A stretch of DNA of 64,000 bases from Lepturacanthus savala. Its lineage: Eukaryota; Chordata; Actinopteri; Scombriformes; Trichiuridae. Location: NCBI GenBank assembly GCA_030544235.1, contig CM060464.1:35527602-35591601 (forward strand). The letters are read 5' to 3'. Below the pieces are notes generated by a model, which saw only the letters and a program-made list of their open reading frames with translations, was not told where the DNA came from and did not search any database. Positions 25,185-35,882 of the stretch are shown here, piece by piece. A program made the position numbers and the translations under genes. The number at the start of each line of letters is the position of its first letter. Positions within the stretch are counted from its first letter, which is position 1.

Positions 25185-25650
25185 ACAATTGTTGATCAGC
25201 TCTCCAAGGCCGTGCCCTTTGTCCCTCCCTGACCATGGACCTGTCATTCACCCCTAAGGAACTCTAGTGGACATTGTATCAGACCGGGGCTTCCCAGGTG
25301 TGGACCACATTCTGCAAGACGCTGGGGGCATTGGCCAGTATGGCCTCTGGCCAGACAGAGTGGGCAAACCAGGACATGGAGGTAGTCCTGTGGTGTGTGT
25401 GCGCCCAACAGCCAGCAGCCTGGAGCCAGCAGCTTCCCTGGATCAAATTTGCCCATAACCTCCTCTCCTGCACAGCTATGTGTCTCCATTCATGGTCATA
25501 TGTGGTTTCCAACCCTCCTTGTTCTCAGAAAGAAGAGGTGCGCGGTCTTGTCAGTGCAGCTCCACTTGCAATGGATCCATAGGGTGTGGAGGGAGGCCTG
25601 AGCCGCACTGCAGAGAACCACCGCCGCCATCAGATCATCCATAGCACACT
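25185..25650 (+). pseudogene. Sushi-type Ty3/gypsy integrase remnant
   Basis: Broken frames resemble the integrase core of fish Sushi-like gypsy elements. In order: DQLSKAVPFVPLPDH, then LVDIVSDRGFP carrying the second catalytic aspartate, GQTEWANQDMEVVLWCV, WSQQLPWIKFAHN, and RVWREA...LSRTAENHRR. The frame changes several times and the third acidic block is altered. Only a few hundred bases remain, with no LTR, PR or RT beside them. It is clearly more decayed than the Sushi element at 51-59 kb. Confidence 0.7.
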
Positions 25651-25730
25651 GCTTCTATTACCACCTTCTGGCTTAATTTCTCGCTGCTTCCTGGTTCCCA
25701 AACCTCCACACCAGACCCTGCTCCCAGCAG

Positions 25731-25797
25731 CACAGATGGACAGTCAATATAGATTTATATGGGAACCATATAAATCTATATTGACTGTCCATCTGTG
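25731..25797. repeat. Perfect 32-bp snap-back palindrome
   Basis: Arms 25731-25762 and 25766-25797 are exact reverse complements, separated by the 3-base loop GAA. The left arm starts CACAGATGGACAGTCAATAT. The identity stops sharply at both ends. Confidence 0.9.
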
Positions 25798-26332
25798 TAT
25801 GCATCTCTGTGTCCGCTCTGAGGGTCCAGCCTGTAGTTCAGTAACAGTCTAGTTTCTCTGTTTACACTGTGTCCACTTCCTGTTTTATTTTGAAAAAAAT
25901 GTTACTTCTCACCTTTTACTTTCTCAGTTAATAGTTTTGACTGTGTCTTGTTTCTCACCTGTCTGTCTTTTTTATTAGTTCACTGTATATGTAGGTCCTG
26001 TGTTGAGTTTAGCTTGTTTACATTGCTTGTTTACATAGCTTGTTTACAAGCTGCTTCCTGCTTCCTTACAGTGCAGACGCTTTTCTGCTTTGCTCTTGCC
26101 TCTGCTGCATTTTTCCGCTTATATTTGTGCTTTTCTCTGTGGGAGATAACAAGAAATGCTTCTGGATACCTACTAATCATCAGGACTACTGTTTTTTCTA
26201 ATACAGTTGGCTACTGTTACTTTTGGACATTTTTACGACCTTATCATTCAGTGTGGCCTATCAGCAGCATAAGCCTGCACTATAGCGACTGGGACTGAGA
26301 AGTGCCGCTAACCAAAGCTAATTAGCAGCAAG
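25798..26332 (+). other. Flank and probable 5' UTR of the L2-type LINE
   Basis: No gene recognised. It contains three spaced copies of AGCTTGTTTACA near 26007-26050. The 5' border of the LINE lies somewhere here but is not marked by any visible repeat. Confidence 0.4.
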
Positions 26333-27871
26333 ATGCCTCCTTTCTCCGAGGACAACTACTACAAACTTCTTCAGATGATAACAGTACTGGAGATGAAAGT
26401 TCAGCGGCTTGAAGTAAACTGGGAGGTAAATGGTCAATATGGGAATGAAACCACTCTTCCGATGACCCAAATCAGTGGAAAGGAGCAGGCTAACAGTCAG
26501 CTACTTAGCACCACCAAGAATCAGGAGTTAACCAGCAGTCCTTCCTGGAACTCTCTTGGTGCAAAGCCAAAGCATAAAACGTCTAAAGATAAATCGCTTC
26601 CCCGCATGGAAAGCCGGCTAACAGGCAGAATCCTGCACCCAAAGACTCTTGATGAAGCTGAGTGGCCTGCATTGCCGTTGCACAGGAGTGTTTCTTCAAC
26701 ACCAGTACCGAGGAGAAAACAGCCCTGGACTGTGGCTACAACAAAAAGTAAGAGCAAATCGTCCCAAACCACAGGGATTCTACTAGAGAACAGATTTGCT
26801 CCACTTTTACAAGACCCTGACTCCCCAAAAGAAAGCTCCTATCCCAGCATAAGAGAAAGGTATGAGTCTAAATCAAAAAAAATAAAATATAATAAAAGGC
26901 TGCAGGAAGAGCTAACTACTGGGCCTCAAACGCTGATAGTGGGCGATGCAGCCGTGAAGGAGATAAAACGCTTTTGCAGCAAGAAAAACACCAAAGTTCT
27001 CTGTTTTACCAATGACATGGTGTCGGATATCTCAGAGAAAATTCTGGGGATCGCTGCTGAGCATCCAACAGTCAAATCTCTGGTCATACACACAGGAGCC
27101 CTTGATGTTGTCAAGCAAAAATCAGAGTTATTGAAACGGGACTTTATTGATTTGCTGAACAAAATTAAATCCCTGAATCCTAGGGTGTTCATCAGTGGGC
27201 CGCTACCAACAGTTCGAGGAGGAGATGAGAGATTCAGCAGGCTGATGATGCTCAACCGATGGCTCAAAGATGCGTGTGCCACTCAATCTGTGAATTTTAT
27301 TGACAATTTCAACATTTTCTGGGAATGCAGACATTTCTTCAAGACAAATGGATTTTGCCTCAACAAATCAGGAGTACAGCTATTAGGCTCCAACATGCTC
27401 TATTTTGTGCGTCAGGCACAAGCAGTCCTTGCCAAGGACAAGAGGCAAGATGTTCCAAAACAACGGACAAAACAACTGATAAGACAACCCTCTGGAGAAG
27501 AGTTGGTATCGCCAGAGTCAGCTGTTGTAAGACAGCTGACTCAGAAAGAGGCAACGTCATCATCTTCACCCCAACAAGAGGAGTATATCCCAGGCCCAAC
27601 AGGCCAGCAACCCCCCCTGACCCCGCCCAGCCCCTCAGTCTCTCTGGATTCATCATCTCTGGGTTCCTCACTCCCAGATTTCACGGACAGGATGAATGAA
27701 CTTGTCACTATTGGAATCCAACTTACACCACGCCAAACACCCATACCTTCTTCCCTTAACCCCCCTTATCGTCCAGCCCCCCCCACTCCACCACGCTGGA
27801 AAGAACCATCATCAAAAAGTCACAGAGCCCCCCCACCTCCTCTGAAACATGTCATCTGTGAGTCTGACTGA
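26333..27871 (+). CDS. L2-type LINE ORF1 protein with degenerate SGNH esterase domain
   Basis: 512 residues, starting at the ATG that opens the frame. The N-terminal part has a short helical stretch (YYKLLQMITVLEMKVQRLE) that may oligomerise, followed by a basic linker. Residues about 200-355 follow the SGNH-hydrolase layout of CR1/L2 ORF1 proteins: LIVGDAAVKEI, HTGALDV, VFISGPLPTV and TNGFCLNKSG. The catalytic positions are replaced: Ala206 at the serine, Leu257 at the GxND asparagine, and Asn339 and Cys342 at the Asp and His of DxxH. The fold is probably kept and the enzyme dead. The C-terminus (420-512) is rich in Pro and Ser. The frame ends in a TGA four bases before the GTG of ORF2. Confidence 0.85.
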   Translation: MPPFSEDNYYKLLQMITVLEMKVQRLEVNWEVNGQYGNETTLPMTQISGKEQANSQLLSTTKNQELTSSPSWNSLGAKPKHKTSKDKSLPRMESRLTGRILHPKTLDEAEWPALPLHRSVSSTPVPRRKQPWTVATTKSKSKSSQTTGILLENRFAPLLQDPDSPKESSYPSIRERYESKSKKIKYNKRLQEELTTGPQTLIVGDAAVKEIKRFCSKKNTKVLCFTNDMVSDISEKILGIAAEHPTVKSLVIHTGALDVVKQKSELLKRDFIDLLNKIKSLNPRVFISGPLPTVRGGDERFSRLMMLNRWLKDACATQSVNFIDNFNIFWECRHFFKTNGFCLNKSGVQLLGSNMLYFVRQAQAVLAKDKRQDVPKQRTKQLIRQPSGEELVSPESAVVRQLTQKEATSSSSPQQEEYIPGPTGQQPPLTPPSPSVSLDSSSLGSSLPDFTDRMNELVTIGIQLTPRQTPIPSSLNPPYRPAPPTPPRWKEPSSKSHRAPPPPLKHVICESD

Positions 27872-27967
27872 TATGTGCCGGGTCCAGGCTACAATACTAA
27901 TATCAATAATGTTCTCCAGGAAAAGTCAGGGCCCTATGGAGTTCAGGTAGCTTTCTCAATCCCTGTG

Positions 27968-30919
27968 ATGACAGGTAACAGAAGATCGGTTATGAGAAAA
28001 AAAAAAGGGGGTTCAATTAAAGCGGACAACTTATTAATGATAGCATATCAACCTCGAAACATTCCAGTGTTTCCTTGTCTTCCACAACCAGCTGAGGAAA
28101 ACGGTGAAACACTGAGTCTGGCCTTACTAAATGTTAGGTCCTTAGTGGGGAAAACCTTCTTAATTAATGATTTTATTATTCAACACAACCTTGATTTTAT
28201 GTTTTTAACTGAAACATGGTTGAACCCAGATAACAGTGCAACCATGCTCATTGAGTCAACCCCTCCAAACTTCAGTTTTATAAGTGAAACTCGGGTGGGA
28301 AAGAGAGGGGGTGGAGTTGCCATATTGTTTAATGTCTCCCTCAAATGCAAACAGATGTTATATGGACATTTTAATTCATTTGAATATGTCGCCCTTCAGT
28401 TAAATTCCTCGCCCCGGGCAGTTTTTCTGAATATTTATAGGCCACCAATATATTGTGCAAACTTTTTTGATGACTTTTCTGAACTGCTGTCTGTAACCTG
28501 CATTGACTTTGACTATGTCATTATTGTTGGTGATTTCAACATTCATGTGGATAACGCTCAGGACAGCAGTGCTAAAGAACTGTGTTGTGTCCTTGAAAAT
28601 TATGGATTAATTCAACATGTAACGGAACCAACACATATCAAAGGTCACACTTTGGATTTAATTATCTCTAAAGGTTTAAACATTTCTAAGGTTGAGGTGA
28701 CTGATGTTGGTTTGTCTGACCATTCCTGTGTGTTCTTTAAGAGCACTTTCTCCACACATAGAAGTGTTCAAACAGAGGTAATATCAAAACGGTACATCAC
28801 TGATAACACTAGAGAAATGTTTATCCAGGCTTTCTCTCCGACACCTGCCACCCCCTACACTACAGTGAATGAACTTTTAGAAAACTTCAACAGGAAAGTT
28901 ACAAATCTTATTGATGCCTTTGCACCGGTGAAAGTGAAGATTATCTCTGGCAAAAAGAGATCTCCATGGAGAAATGAAATGCTGGTCAGAATCGGTAAAA
29001 GAGAATGCCGGAAAGCTGAACGCAGGTGGCGAAAAACTAATCTTCAGGTGCATTATGACATCTATAAAGAGAAACTTAGGCTTTATAATCTTGAATTGAG
29101 AAAAGCAAGGCAGTCCTTTTTCTCTGACATTATCTCCAAAAACAAAAATAATTCACGTACTCTGTTTGCTACTGTCGATAGGCTAACAAACCCCCCTGTG
29201 TCAGTAGCCCCTGAACTTGTATCCACCAGAGCCTGCAATGAGTTTGCCTCCTTCTTCACTGAAAAAATTTTCAAAATTAGACAAGCAGTCACCTCCTCCA
29301 TGCCAGGTACAGGATATGTGTCGTCCCAGTGTGAACTCAAAATCAGTTGTGATGGCATGACAAAATTTAATTCAATCAACCATAAAAATCTGGAGGACAT
29401 TATACAACATCTGAAATCCTCCTCTTGCTGTCTGGATATTCTGCCAACAAGCTTTTTTAAAAAAGTTTCTACCTGTATGACCTCAGATCTCCTGCACATT
29501 GTAAACACGTCACTTGTGTCAGGTGTGTTCCCACAGGCCCTAAAAACTGCAGTCATCAAGCCACTGCTAAAAAAGAATAATCTGGACAATACAGTAATGA
29601 ATAACTACAGGCCCATATCAAACCTTCCGTTCTTAAGTAAAATAATTGAAAAAGCAGTTTTTAGACAGCTGACTAACTATATGACACTGAACAACTGTTT
29701 TGATGACTTCCAGTCAGGTTTCCGACCCCACCACAGCACTGAGACTGCTCTAGTTAAGGTCTGTAATGACATCCGCATAAACACAGACAATGGCAAAATT
29801 TCAGTCTTAGTATTACTGGATCTCAGTGCCGCATTTGACACGGTTGACCACAACATATTATTACACCGACTGGAGAACTGGGTGGGACTTACTGGCACAG
29901 CACTAAAATGGGTTGAATCCTACTTAAAGGACAGAGACTACTTTGTGTCTATAGGCAACTACACATCTGAACATATAGACATAAGCTGTGGGGTCCCCCA
30001 AGGTTCAATTCTGGGGCCTCTACTATTCAACATTTACATGCTCCCACTCGCTAAGATTATGAAAGAAAATAAAATAAGTTACCATAATTATGCAGATGAC
30101 ACACAAATTTACATCAGTATATCACCAGGAGATCATAATCCAATACAAACACTGAGTAAATGCATTGAACAAATTAATGATTGGATGTGCCAGAACTTTC
30201 TCCAATTAAACAAAGATAAAACTGAGGTAATTGTTTTTGGAGCCAAGGCAGAACGATTGAAAGTCAGCGCTCATCTTCAATCAGCAATGTTAAAGCCTAC
30301 AAACCAAGCTAGAAATCTGGGTGTAGTTATGGACTCAGACTTGAATTTCAATAGTCACATAAAAAACGTTACAAAGTCAGCCTACTACCACCTGAAGAAT
30401 ATATCAAGGATTAAAGGTCTTATGTCTCAGCAAGATTTGGAAAAGCTTGTCCATGCTTTTATCTTCAGTAGACTAGACTACTGCAACGGGGTCTTTACAG
30501 GCTTCTCTAAAAAGTCAATCAGACAGCTGCAGCTGATTCAAAATGCTGCCGCTCGAGTCCTGACTAGGACTAAAAAAGTAGACCATATCAGTCCAGTTCT
30601 AAGGTCCTTGCACTGGCTTCCTGTCTGCCAAAGAATTCACTTTAAAATACTCTTACTGGTTTATAAAGCCCTAAATGGTCTAGGGCCTAGGTATATTGCA
30701 GATCTGCTGATCCCTTATGAACCATCCAGACCTCTTAGATCATCTGGATCAGGTCTGCTCTCTGTTCCTAGAGTCAGAACTAAACATGGAGAAGCAGCGT
30801 TCAGTTTCTATGCCCCACAGATCTGGAACAAACTCCCAGAGACCTGCAGGTCTGCCGCAACTCTCACTGCTTTTAAATCACAGCTGAAGACTTTTCTGTT
30901 CAATGCTGCCTACTGCTAA
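27968..30919 (+). CDS. L2-type LINE ORF2: endonuclease and reverse transcriptase
   Basis: Carries out target-primed reverse transcription. The N-terminal AP-type endonuclease shows [28 protein letters not shown] ([12 protein letters not shown]) and GLSDHSCVFF. The RT follows with [47 protein letters not shown] and the active site YADD at 30089-30100. The C-terminal block SRLDYCNGVFTG...LHWLPVCQRI is typical of L2. The frame is open from 27872, directly after the ORF1 TGA and in the same phase. The first in-frame ATG is 27968, used here as the start; a GTG at 27875 or a reinitiation site is possible. No disabling mutation is visible over about 980 residues. Confidence 0.88.
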   Translation: MTGNRRSVMRKKKGGSIKADNLLMIAYQPRNIPVFPCLPQPAEENGETLSLALLNVRSLVGKTFLINDFIIQHNLDFMFLTETWLNPDNSATMLIESTPPNFSFISETRVGKRGGGVAILFNVSLKCKQMLYGHFNSFEYVALQLNSSPRAVFLNIYRPPIYCANFFDDFSELLSVTCIDFDYVIIVGDFNIHVDNAQDSSAKELCCVLENYGLIQHVTEPTHIKGHTLDLIISKGLNISKVEVTDVGLSDHSCVFFKSTFSTHRSVQTEVISKRYITDNTREMFIQAFSPTPATPYTTVNELLENFNRKVTNLIDAFAPVKVKIISGKKRSPWRNEMLVRIGKRECRKAERRWRKTNLQVHYDIYKEKLRLYNLELRKARQSFFSDIISKNKNNSRTLFATVDRLTNPPVSVAPELVSTRACNEFASFFTEKIFKIRQAVTSSMPGTGYVSSQCELKISCDGMTKFNSINHKNLEDIIQHLKSSSCCLDILPTSFFKKVSTCMTSDLLHIVNTSLVSGVFPQALKTAVIKPLLKKNNLDNTVMNNYRPISNLPFLSKIIEKAVFRQLTNYMTLNNCFDDFQSGFRPHHSTETALVKVCNDIRINTDNGKISVLVLLDLSAAFDTVDHNILLHRLENWVGLTGTALKWVESYLKDRDYFVSIGNYTSEHIDISCGVPQGSILGPLLFNIYMLPLAKIMKENKISYHNYADDTQIYISISPGDHNPIQTLSKCIEQINDWMCQNFLQLNKDKTEVIVFGAKAERLKVSAHLQSAMLKPTNQARNLGVVMDSDLNFNSHIKNVTKSAYYHLKNISRIKGLMSQQDLEKLVHAFIFSRLDYCNGVFTGFSKKSIRQLQLIQNAAARVLTRTKKVDHISPVLRSLHWLPVCQRIHFKILLLVYKALNGLGPRYIADLLIPYEPSRPLRSSGSGLLSVPRVRTKHGEAAFSFYAPQIWNKLPETCRSAATLTAFKSQLKTFLFNAAYC

Positions 30920-31187
30920 TATCATTCTTAATTACTCTGCACTGTACTGTAACTTGTTCTTTGTTTTAATTTCAAAGTTATACATTTTAATTCTTAATTT
31001 TTATTTCTTATTTTCATTTTATATTATATCTATTTTTTATTTTAATCAACTGTTTTAAATTGTTTTAATCAACTGTCTTAAATTGTATCTTGATGCTTTT
31101 AATGTTTTATGTAAAGCACTTTGAATTACCTTGTTGTTGAAATGTGCTATACAAATAAACTTGCCTTGCCTTGCCTTGCCTTACATT

Positions 31188-32269
31188 GTTAACCTGCTGT
31201 TTGCTAGCCTGGTCAAACCCATCCTTCATTGCACATGAATTCACTTTCCTGTGGAAAATTTAATCTGGACACCAAGGACTTAATGGTTTAATGAGAATAT
31301 CTTTGTTTATTTGGAGGGTCAGAGGTCAGCTGATGTTGATGTGTGATTCCTGTCAGCTGAATGGATGCAGATGAAGAACTGAACCGGTTTCAGCAGTTTG
31401 TTTACATCCTGTCAGAGTCACAGCTCAACACTTCATTTAATGCGTAAAACACTTCTAAAAATATAGAAATCAGACTTAATAAAAGACCAAACGTCCTTTA
31501 ACTGTGTGAAGCTTCAGGGCTGCAGAGTCGAGTCATCATGCCAAAGTAGGACGTGTGATTGGCCGCCACTTCTGATGCTAATGAGTCTTCATATCACCTA
31601 ACTGTCCCACAAACTGTTCCTTTAATGTCCGCCAGTGTGTGAGGGTGTGAGTGTGAATATGTCTCTGTGTGTGTGACAGTATGTGTGTGAGTGTGTATGA
31701 GAGTGTGTATGACAGTATATGTGTGCTTGTGTGTGTCTTAATTTATGCAGATAATACAAGACGCCTTCTGTCGAGTTGCTTCTTCCCTCCACAATAACAC
31801 ACATCCTCACTTCTCCTCCTCCTCTTTTCTTTTTATTTCAACCTTCTGTTCTCCTCCTTTCATTTCCTCTCACCCCCCCCAGCCCCCCCCCTCCACCCAC
31901 ACCTCGTCTCTCCTAAACAACTGTGACTGTTTTAATTCTGACCACTGATTAGCTGGAATCCATTAATTCCTCCACGCTGTGTCCAGCAGCAGAGCAGCGT
32001 GGGGTATTTAGACTATTTACATGCCATTCAGTGAGCTTCAGCCTCTTAATCACCCTTTAATTACAGCCTATGACTACAGGGGCTCAAGTGGGACAATCTG
32101 CAGCTTTATCTGCAGAGGGAAGTAAAATAACCAATCAGTAGCTCAGCAACAGCAGACAGGCTTAAACTTGATGAGCTGATGTTCACAACATATCATGATT
32201 ATGATCATCATCATCATTATCACCATCATCACCATTGGCACTTCTTTACATTAGAACTTCTTACAGCTT
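31188..32269. other. Intergenic, TG- and C-rich simple stretches
   Basis: No gene seen. TG-rich at 31640-31735 and C-rich near 31873-31895. A CAT-rich run lies near 32200-32235. Confidence 0.5.
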
Positions 32270-32600
32270 TACCAGGACAAAACTGAAGTTTTAATCATTG
32301 GCCCTGAAGCCTCGAGAGTGAAACTTTTATCAAAACCACAGAAACCACAGACGTCTTTACATTCAATCCATCAAATAAAAATAATTTTTAACTCTGAGAT
32401 AAATTTTATTCCAGACATTAAATCTGTTACAAAAATAATATTTTATCATTTAAAGCAGTGGTTCCTGATACTGGAGGGCAGCTGTGGGTGCAGGCATTTG
32501 TTCCAACGAAGCAGTTATACACCTGACATACCCACAGCTGCCCTCCAGGGCCAGGATTGAGAACCCCTGATTTAAAGAACATAGCCAGAGTCCACCTGTT
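32270..32600 (+). pseudogene. L2-type LINE fragment split by a hAT MITE
   Basis: The plus strand reads QDKTEVLIIGPEASRVKLL, matching the DKTEVIV(F/L)G block just after the RT active site of L2 elements. It then continues through INFIPDIKSVTKIIFYHLK, and resumes as NIARVH right of the MITE. It is a short, old fragment. Confidence 0.6.
32448..32577. mobile_element. 114-bp hAT MITE with 8-bp target duplication
   Basis: CAGTGGTTCCTGATACTGG (32456) and CCAGGATTGAGAACCCCTG (ending 32569) are inverted termini of the hAT-Charlie type. Perfect 8-bp direct repeats ATTTAAAG flank it (32448-32455 and 32570-32577). It interrupts the L2 fragment, so it is younger than that. Confidence 0.8.
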
Positions 32601-34122
32601 TTTTTCTTGGGCAATCGCAATCTTGGTGGAAGGGATTTGCCCAGAGTTCTTCAGGGTTCTGGATGTTGCAGGGCTGTCTTGGATGACATATCTCTGCAAC
32701 ACTGTGTGGACATCGTGGGCAGTGGTTCTGAACTGACAGACCAGGGTTGTGAATCCCCTCTTCGAAATGGGGGACCGGAGGGTTCGGCTTCCCTGCTGAA
32801 GTTGCTGCCCATTGGATAAGTGGGAAAGTATGAGTATTATTTGCACATGGTAGACTGGTAAGACATCCAAAAAGGTAAATATTTTTTCATGAATTTTCAT
32901 AATCAGCCTTAGAAATAATGTTTATATTGCTTGTGATGGTTCAGCATGGGATTATTTTAAAAGCCAAAGGTAGCCAAAGAGGTAGCCAGGGGCATGTAGA
33001 ACAACAATGCAGTGGAGAAAACATTTATATTTTTTAAAATTAAGTTTTAATGTAAATGGGCACTCAAGTTTTAAAGTGATAGTGATAGCAGATAGTGTGA
33101 CCGCAGTCAAAAAACATGAATGAGAATTACATTGCTGACAATCAGCCACAATCAAGTCAAATCAAAGAAATGTATGAAACTCACCACATTCTTTACATCT
33201 TCCTTAAAATCTCTCTCTGTCATTTAGTGTGATAATCATGGGCAAATTTTCTCAGTAATTTCCTGTGTGTTTCTTCTCCTGTCAGCTCGAATTATCTTTG
33301 TTAACCATCAAGCATTCCTCTTCAAAACTTGGCATGCATTTTTCTTTTCTTTGTTTTACAATTTAACATGTATTATTTTATTATATATGTTATTTTATAT
33401 TATTTCAACATTTTGACCATCTTTAAGGTGACTATGTTGGACCCAGCCAACATTTCCTCCCTTCAGCGCCTAAATATTTACACTTGAATTTAGGATTATT
33501 GAAAATATTTTGACCTCTCAAAGTTGACCTGAAGTTGGTGCCCCTTAAAATCACTGCATTGGCTCCCTTTGTGTATTTGGATTGGTTTTAAGGTTCTCCT
33601 CAGGTCACACTGGCTTTTTATCTATTTCTAGAGTAAGAACACTGATTGATCCTCATCATCATCGTCATCGGCATCATCATCATCATCAATGGTGTCATAT
33701 GCAGCACTGTCTAAAGCAGGACAAGAATGGAGATAAATCCTTAATCTTACACATTGAGAATATCATTTGAAATTGAGAATTTCCAGCAAGGAAGTGCTAA
33801 CCAAAGGAAAAATCTCTTTAAGCAATCCTGATGGTATTAGTGTTCAAAAGACAGATGTTTTGGATGAAGAAATCAATTAAGCTAGTTCAGAAAGGTTGAT
33901 TAAAGAAAATTAGTTAAAATAGATGTTAGCGTCTGTCTCTACGATCCCTGTGTTTAAGGGCAGATTGGTGTCAGTTGATGGCAAAAGGTGAGAAATTCTG
34001 TCTCTAATTGTTAGAATTTTGTCATTTTGTCATGAAGTCGTTGCTACTGAAAGTTATAGGAACACATGGATCAAAAGAGTAGTGTCTTTTTGTCAATGTT
34101 GGGTTGTTCTTGTTTTTATCTA

Positions 34123-34124
<2 letters not shown>
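32601..34124. other. Intergenic with a small L2-like scrap
   Basis: No gene. About 33553-33650 reads like the L2 C-terminal end (LHWLPL..., then SSGHTGFLSISRVRT) with a deletion between, and is followed by a short CAT repeat at 33652-33690. Confidence 0.4.

Positions 34125-34213
<89 letters not shown>
34125..34213. repeat. (GT)n microsatellite
   Basis: About 89 bases, almost pure GT. Confidence 0.9.
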
Positions 34214-34305
34214 ATGTAAGAGAGAGTTACAGGGTAGGGATTGGCAGGTTGGGGTGGGGGGTGGTTGGGCTGTTTTTATCATGTGAAGCACTTGGTGCTA
34301 AACAT

Positions 34306-34475
34306 TGATTGATCATCATCACCATCAGCATCATCATTTTCATCATCAGCATCATCTTCACCATCATCATCAGCAGAAGCAGCATCATCAGCAGCAGCAG
34401 CATCATCATCAGCATCATCTTAGCCATGATTATGATCATCACCATCATCAACATCATTATAATTATAATAATGAT
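34306..34475. repeat. Imperfect CAT/CAG triplet repeat
   Basis: A mosaic of CAT, CAG and CAC triplets that gives false His/Ser/Ile-rich frames. Confidence 0.85.
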
Positions 34476-34892
34476 AAGCGTTTCTACTGCTTGTTGCAGG
34501 ATCAAAGTGGAATAAGCAGAATAACTTCTCTTCACTAACAGCAGCAGTTGTTTGTTGATTAATCTGCAGCAGAAAAGCATTAGAATTTACTGCAGCTAAT
34601 GATGTTATAGAGGAAAAGCCCCATGCTGCTGGGAACCTGATAATCCTACTTTGTTCCCTTAGGAATTGTTCAAGACCCCACCCCCTGTCTGTGGCTGATC
34701 CCTTTCGTAGAGCTCTGACACAAAGCGGCCGCCATCAGGCCCCACCTTCCCACAGTCTCTGATTAACTCTCAGATTTGTTGGCTGAGGACCATGTTATTT
34801 TCTCCTCTATTAGCAGAAATGGTTCTGCAGATCACTTCCTGCGCTGAAGGCAGCAAAGCTTTCTTAGGCTGAGTCACATGGGTCATCAAAGC
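34476..34892. other. Intergenic, no feature recognised
   Basis: No gene or repeat recognised. Confidence 0.5.
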
Positions 34893-35882
34893 GGCTGTCA
34901 GCAGCTATCGGGCTATCGGGGGCTATCAGAGCAGCTATCATCAGAATGGTTATTAGCAGTTATCAGAGTGGTTAATAGTGGCTATCAGACCAGTTGTCAG
35001 AGTGGTTATTAGTGGTTATTAGTGGCTATCAGAGTGATTATTAGCAGTTATCAGGGTGGTTTCTTAGCAATTATCAGAGCAGTTATTAGTGGCTATCTGA
35101 GTGGTTATCAGAGTAACTATTTAACAGCTATCAAAGTGGCTGTCAGAGCTGCTACCAGAGCTGCGACCAGAGTAGCTCTGAAAGCATTTGTCATAGTGGT
35201 TTTCAGAGTGGCTATTAGACTGGATATCAGCAGCTATCAGAGTGGCTATCAGAGCAGATATTAGCAGCTGTCAGAGTGGCTATTAGAGTGGCTATCAGAG
35301 TAGATATCAAAACAGCTAACAGAGGAGCTATCAAAGCAGCTATAAGGGAAGATATCAGAGCAGTTATCATAGCGGCTATCAGAGCGGTCTTTAGCAGCTA
35401 TCAGAGCAGTTATAGTGACTAATAGCAGTTATGAGAGCATCTATTAGCAATCATCAGAGTGGTTATTAGTAGTTACCAGAATGGTTACTCCTTCACCTGC
35501 CTGGTTGGACCCACCCTTCTTCCCCCACCCTACGGCATCTCTACACACTGAAACATCTTTACAGACTAATACATCATCAGATGGATGTCTGTCAGTCCTG
35601 GTTCATCTATAGCCTGTCCATCCATGGGAGTGGATCTCTCCTTCACTGTGGTTCTCCCTGAGGTTTCTTCTTTCCCACTGGGTTTTGGAGTTTTTCCTTG
35701 CCGAGAAGGAGGGTCTAAGGACGAGAGATTTCTGAGTCACTTTGGACTGAATTTTGTGAAGCACTTTGAAACAACTGTGTTGTGATATTGGGCTATATAA
35801 ATACAATTTAATTGAATTGTTTATTGGCTATCTATCAGAGCAGTTATCAGTGGCTATCAGAGTGCTTATTAGCAGCTTCAAT
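34893..35882. repeat. Degenerate 12-bp minisatellite split by a LINE tail
   Basis: About 50 units of a core close to GGCTATCAGAGT, with GTT for GCT and TTAGCAG variants, run from 34893 to 35488. The array resumes at 35821-35882. The interruption is an L2-type 3' tail, so the array existed before that insertion. Confidence 0.8.
35489..35820 (+). mobile_element. L2-type LINE 3' tail, severely 5'-truncated
   Basis: About 330 bp nearly collinear with the 3' UTR of the L2-type element at 51858-52200 (reverse strand). Shared stretches include CACCTGCCTGGTTGGACCCA, TTTTCCTTGCCGAGAAGGAG and the end TTTAATTGAATTG. It inserted into the minisatellite. Confidence 0.8.

Larger units (their letters stand above)
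26300..31187 (+). mobile_element. L2-clade LINE, both ORFs open
   Basis: A near full-length non-LTR retrotransposon of the CR1/L2 group. It has an ORF1 with an SGNH-esterase-like fold, an ORF2 with AP-type endonuclease plus reverse transcriptase, a short 3' UTR containing GTAAAGCACTTTGAATTACC, and a 3' tail of TTGCC repeats ending at about 31187. Both frames are open over their full length, so this copy is young or was recently active. The 5' end is approximate and no target duplication could be read. Confidence 0.85.

Noticed and set aside
27869..27871. TGA as a selenocysteine codon in the LINE
   Set aside because: No sign of a selenoprotein context. It lies between two domains that are normally separate ORFs.
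35022..35264. 80-codon repeat protein
   Set aside because: It is a frame through the 12-bp minisatellite with no similarity to a protein.
34893..35488. CRISPR-like array
   Set aside because: Units are short and degenerate with no unique spacers, and the host is a vertebrate.
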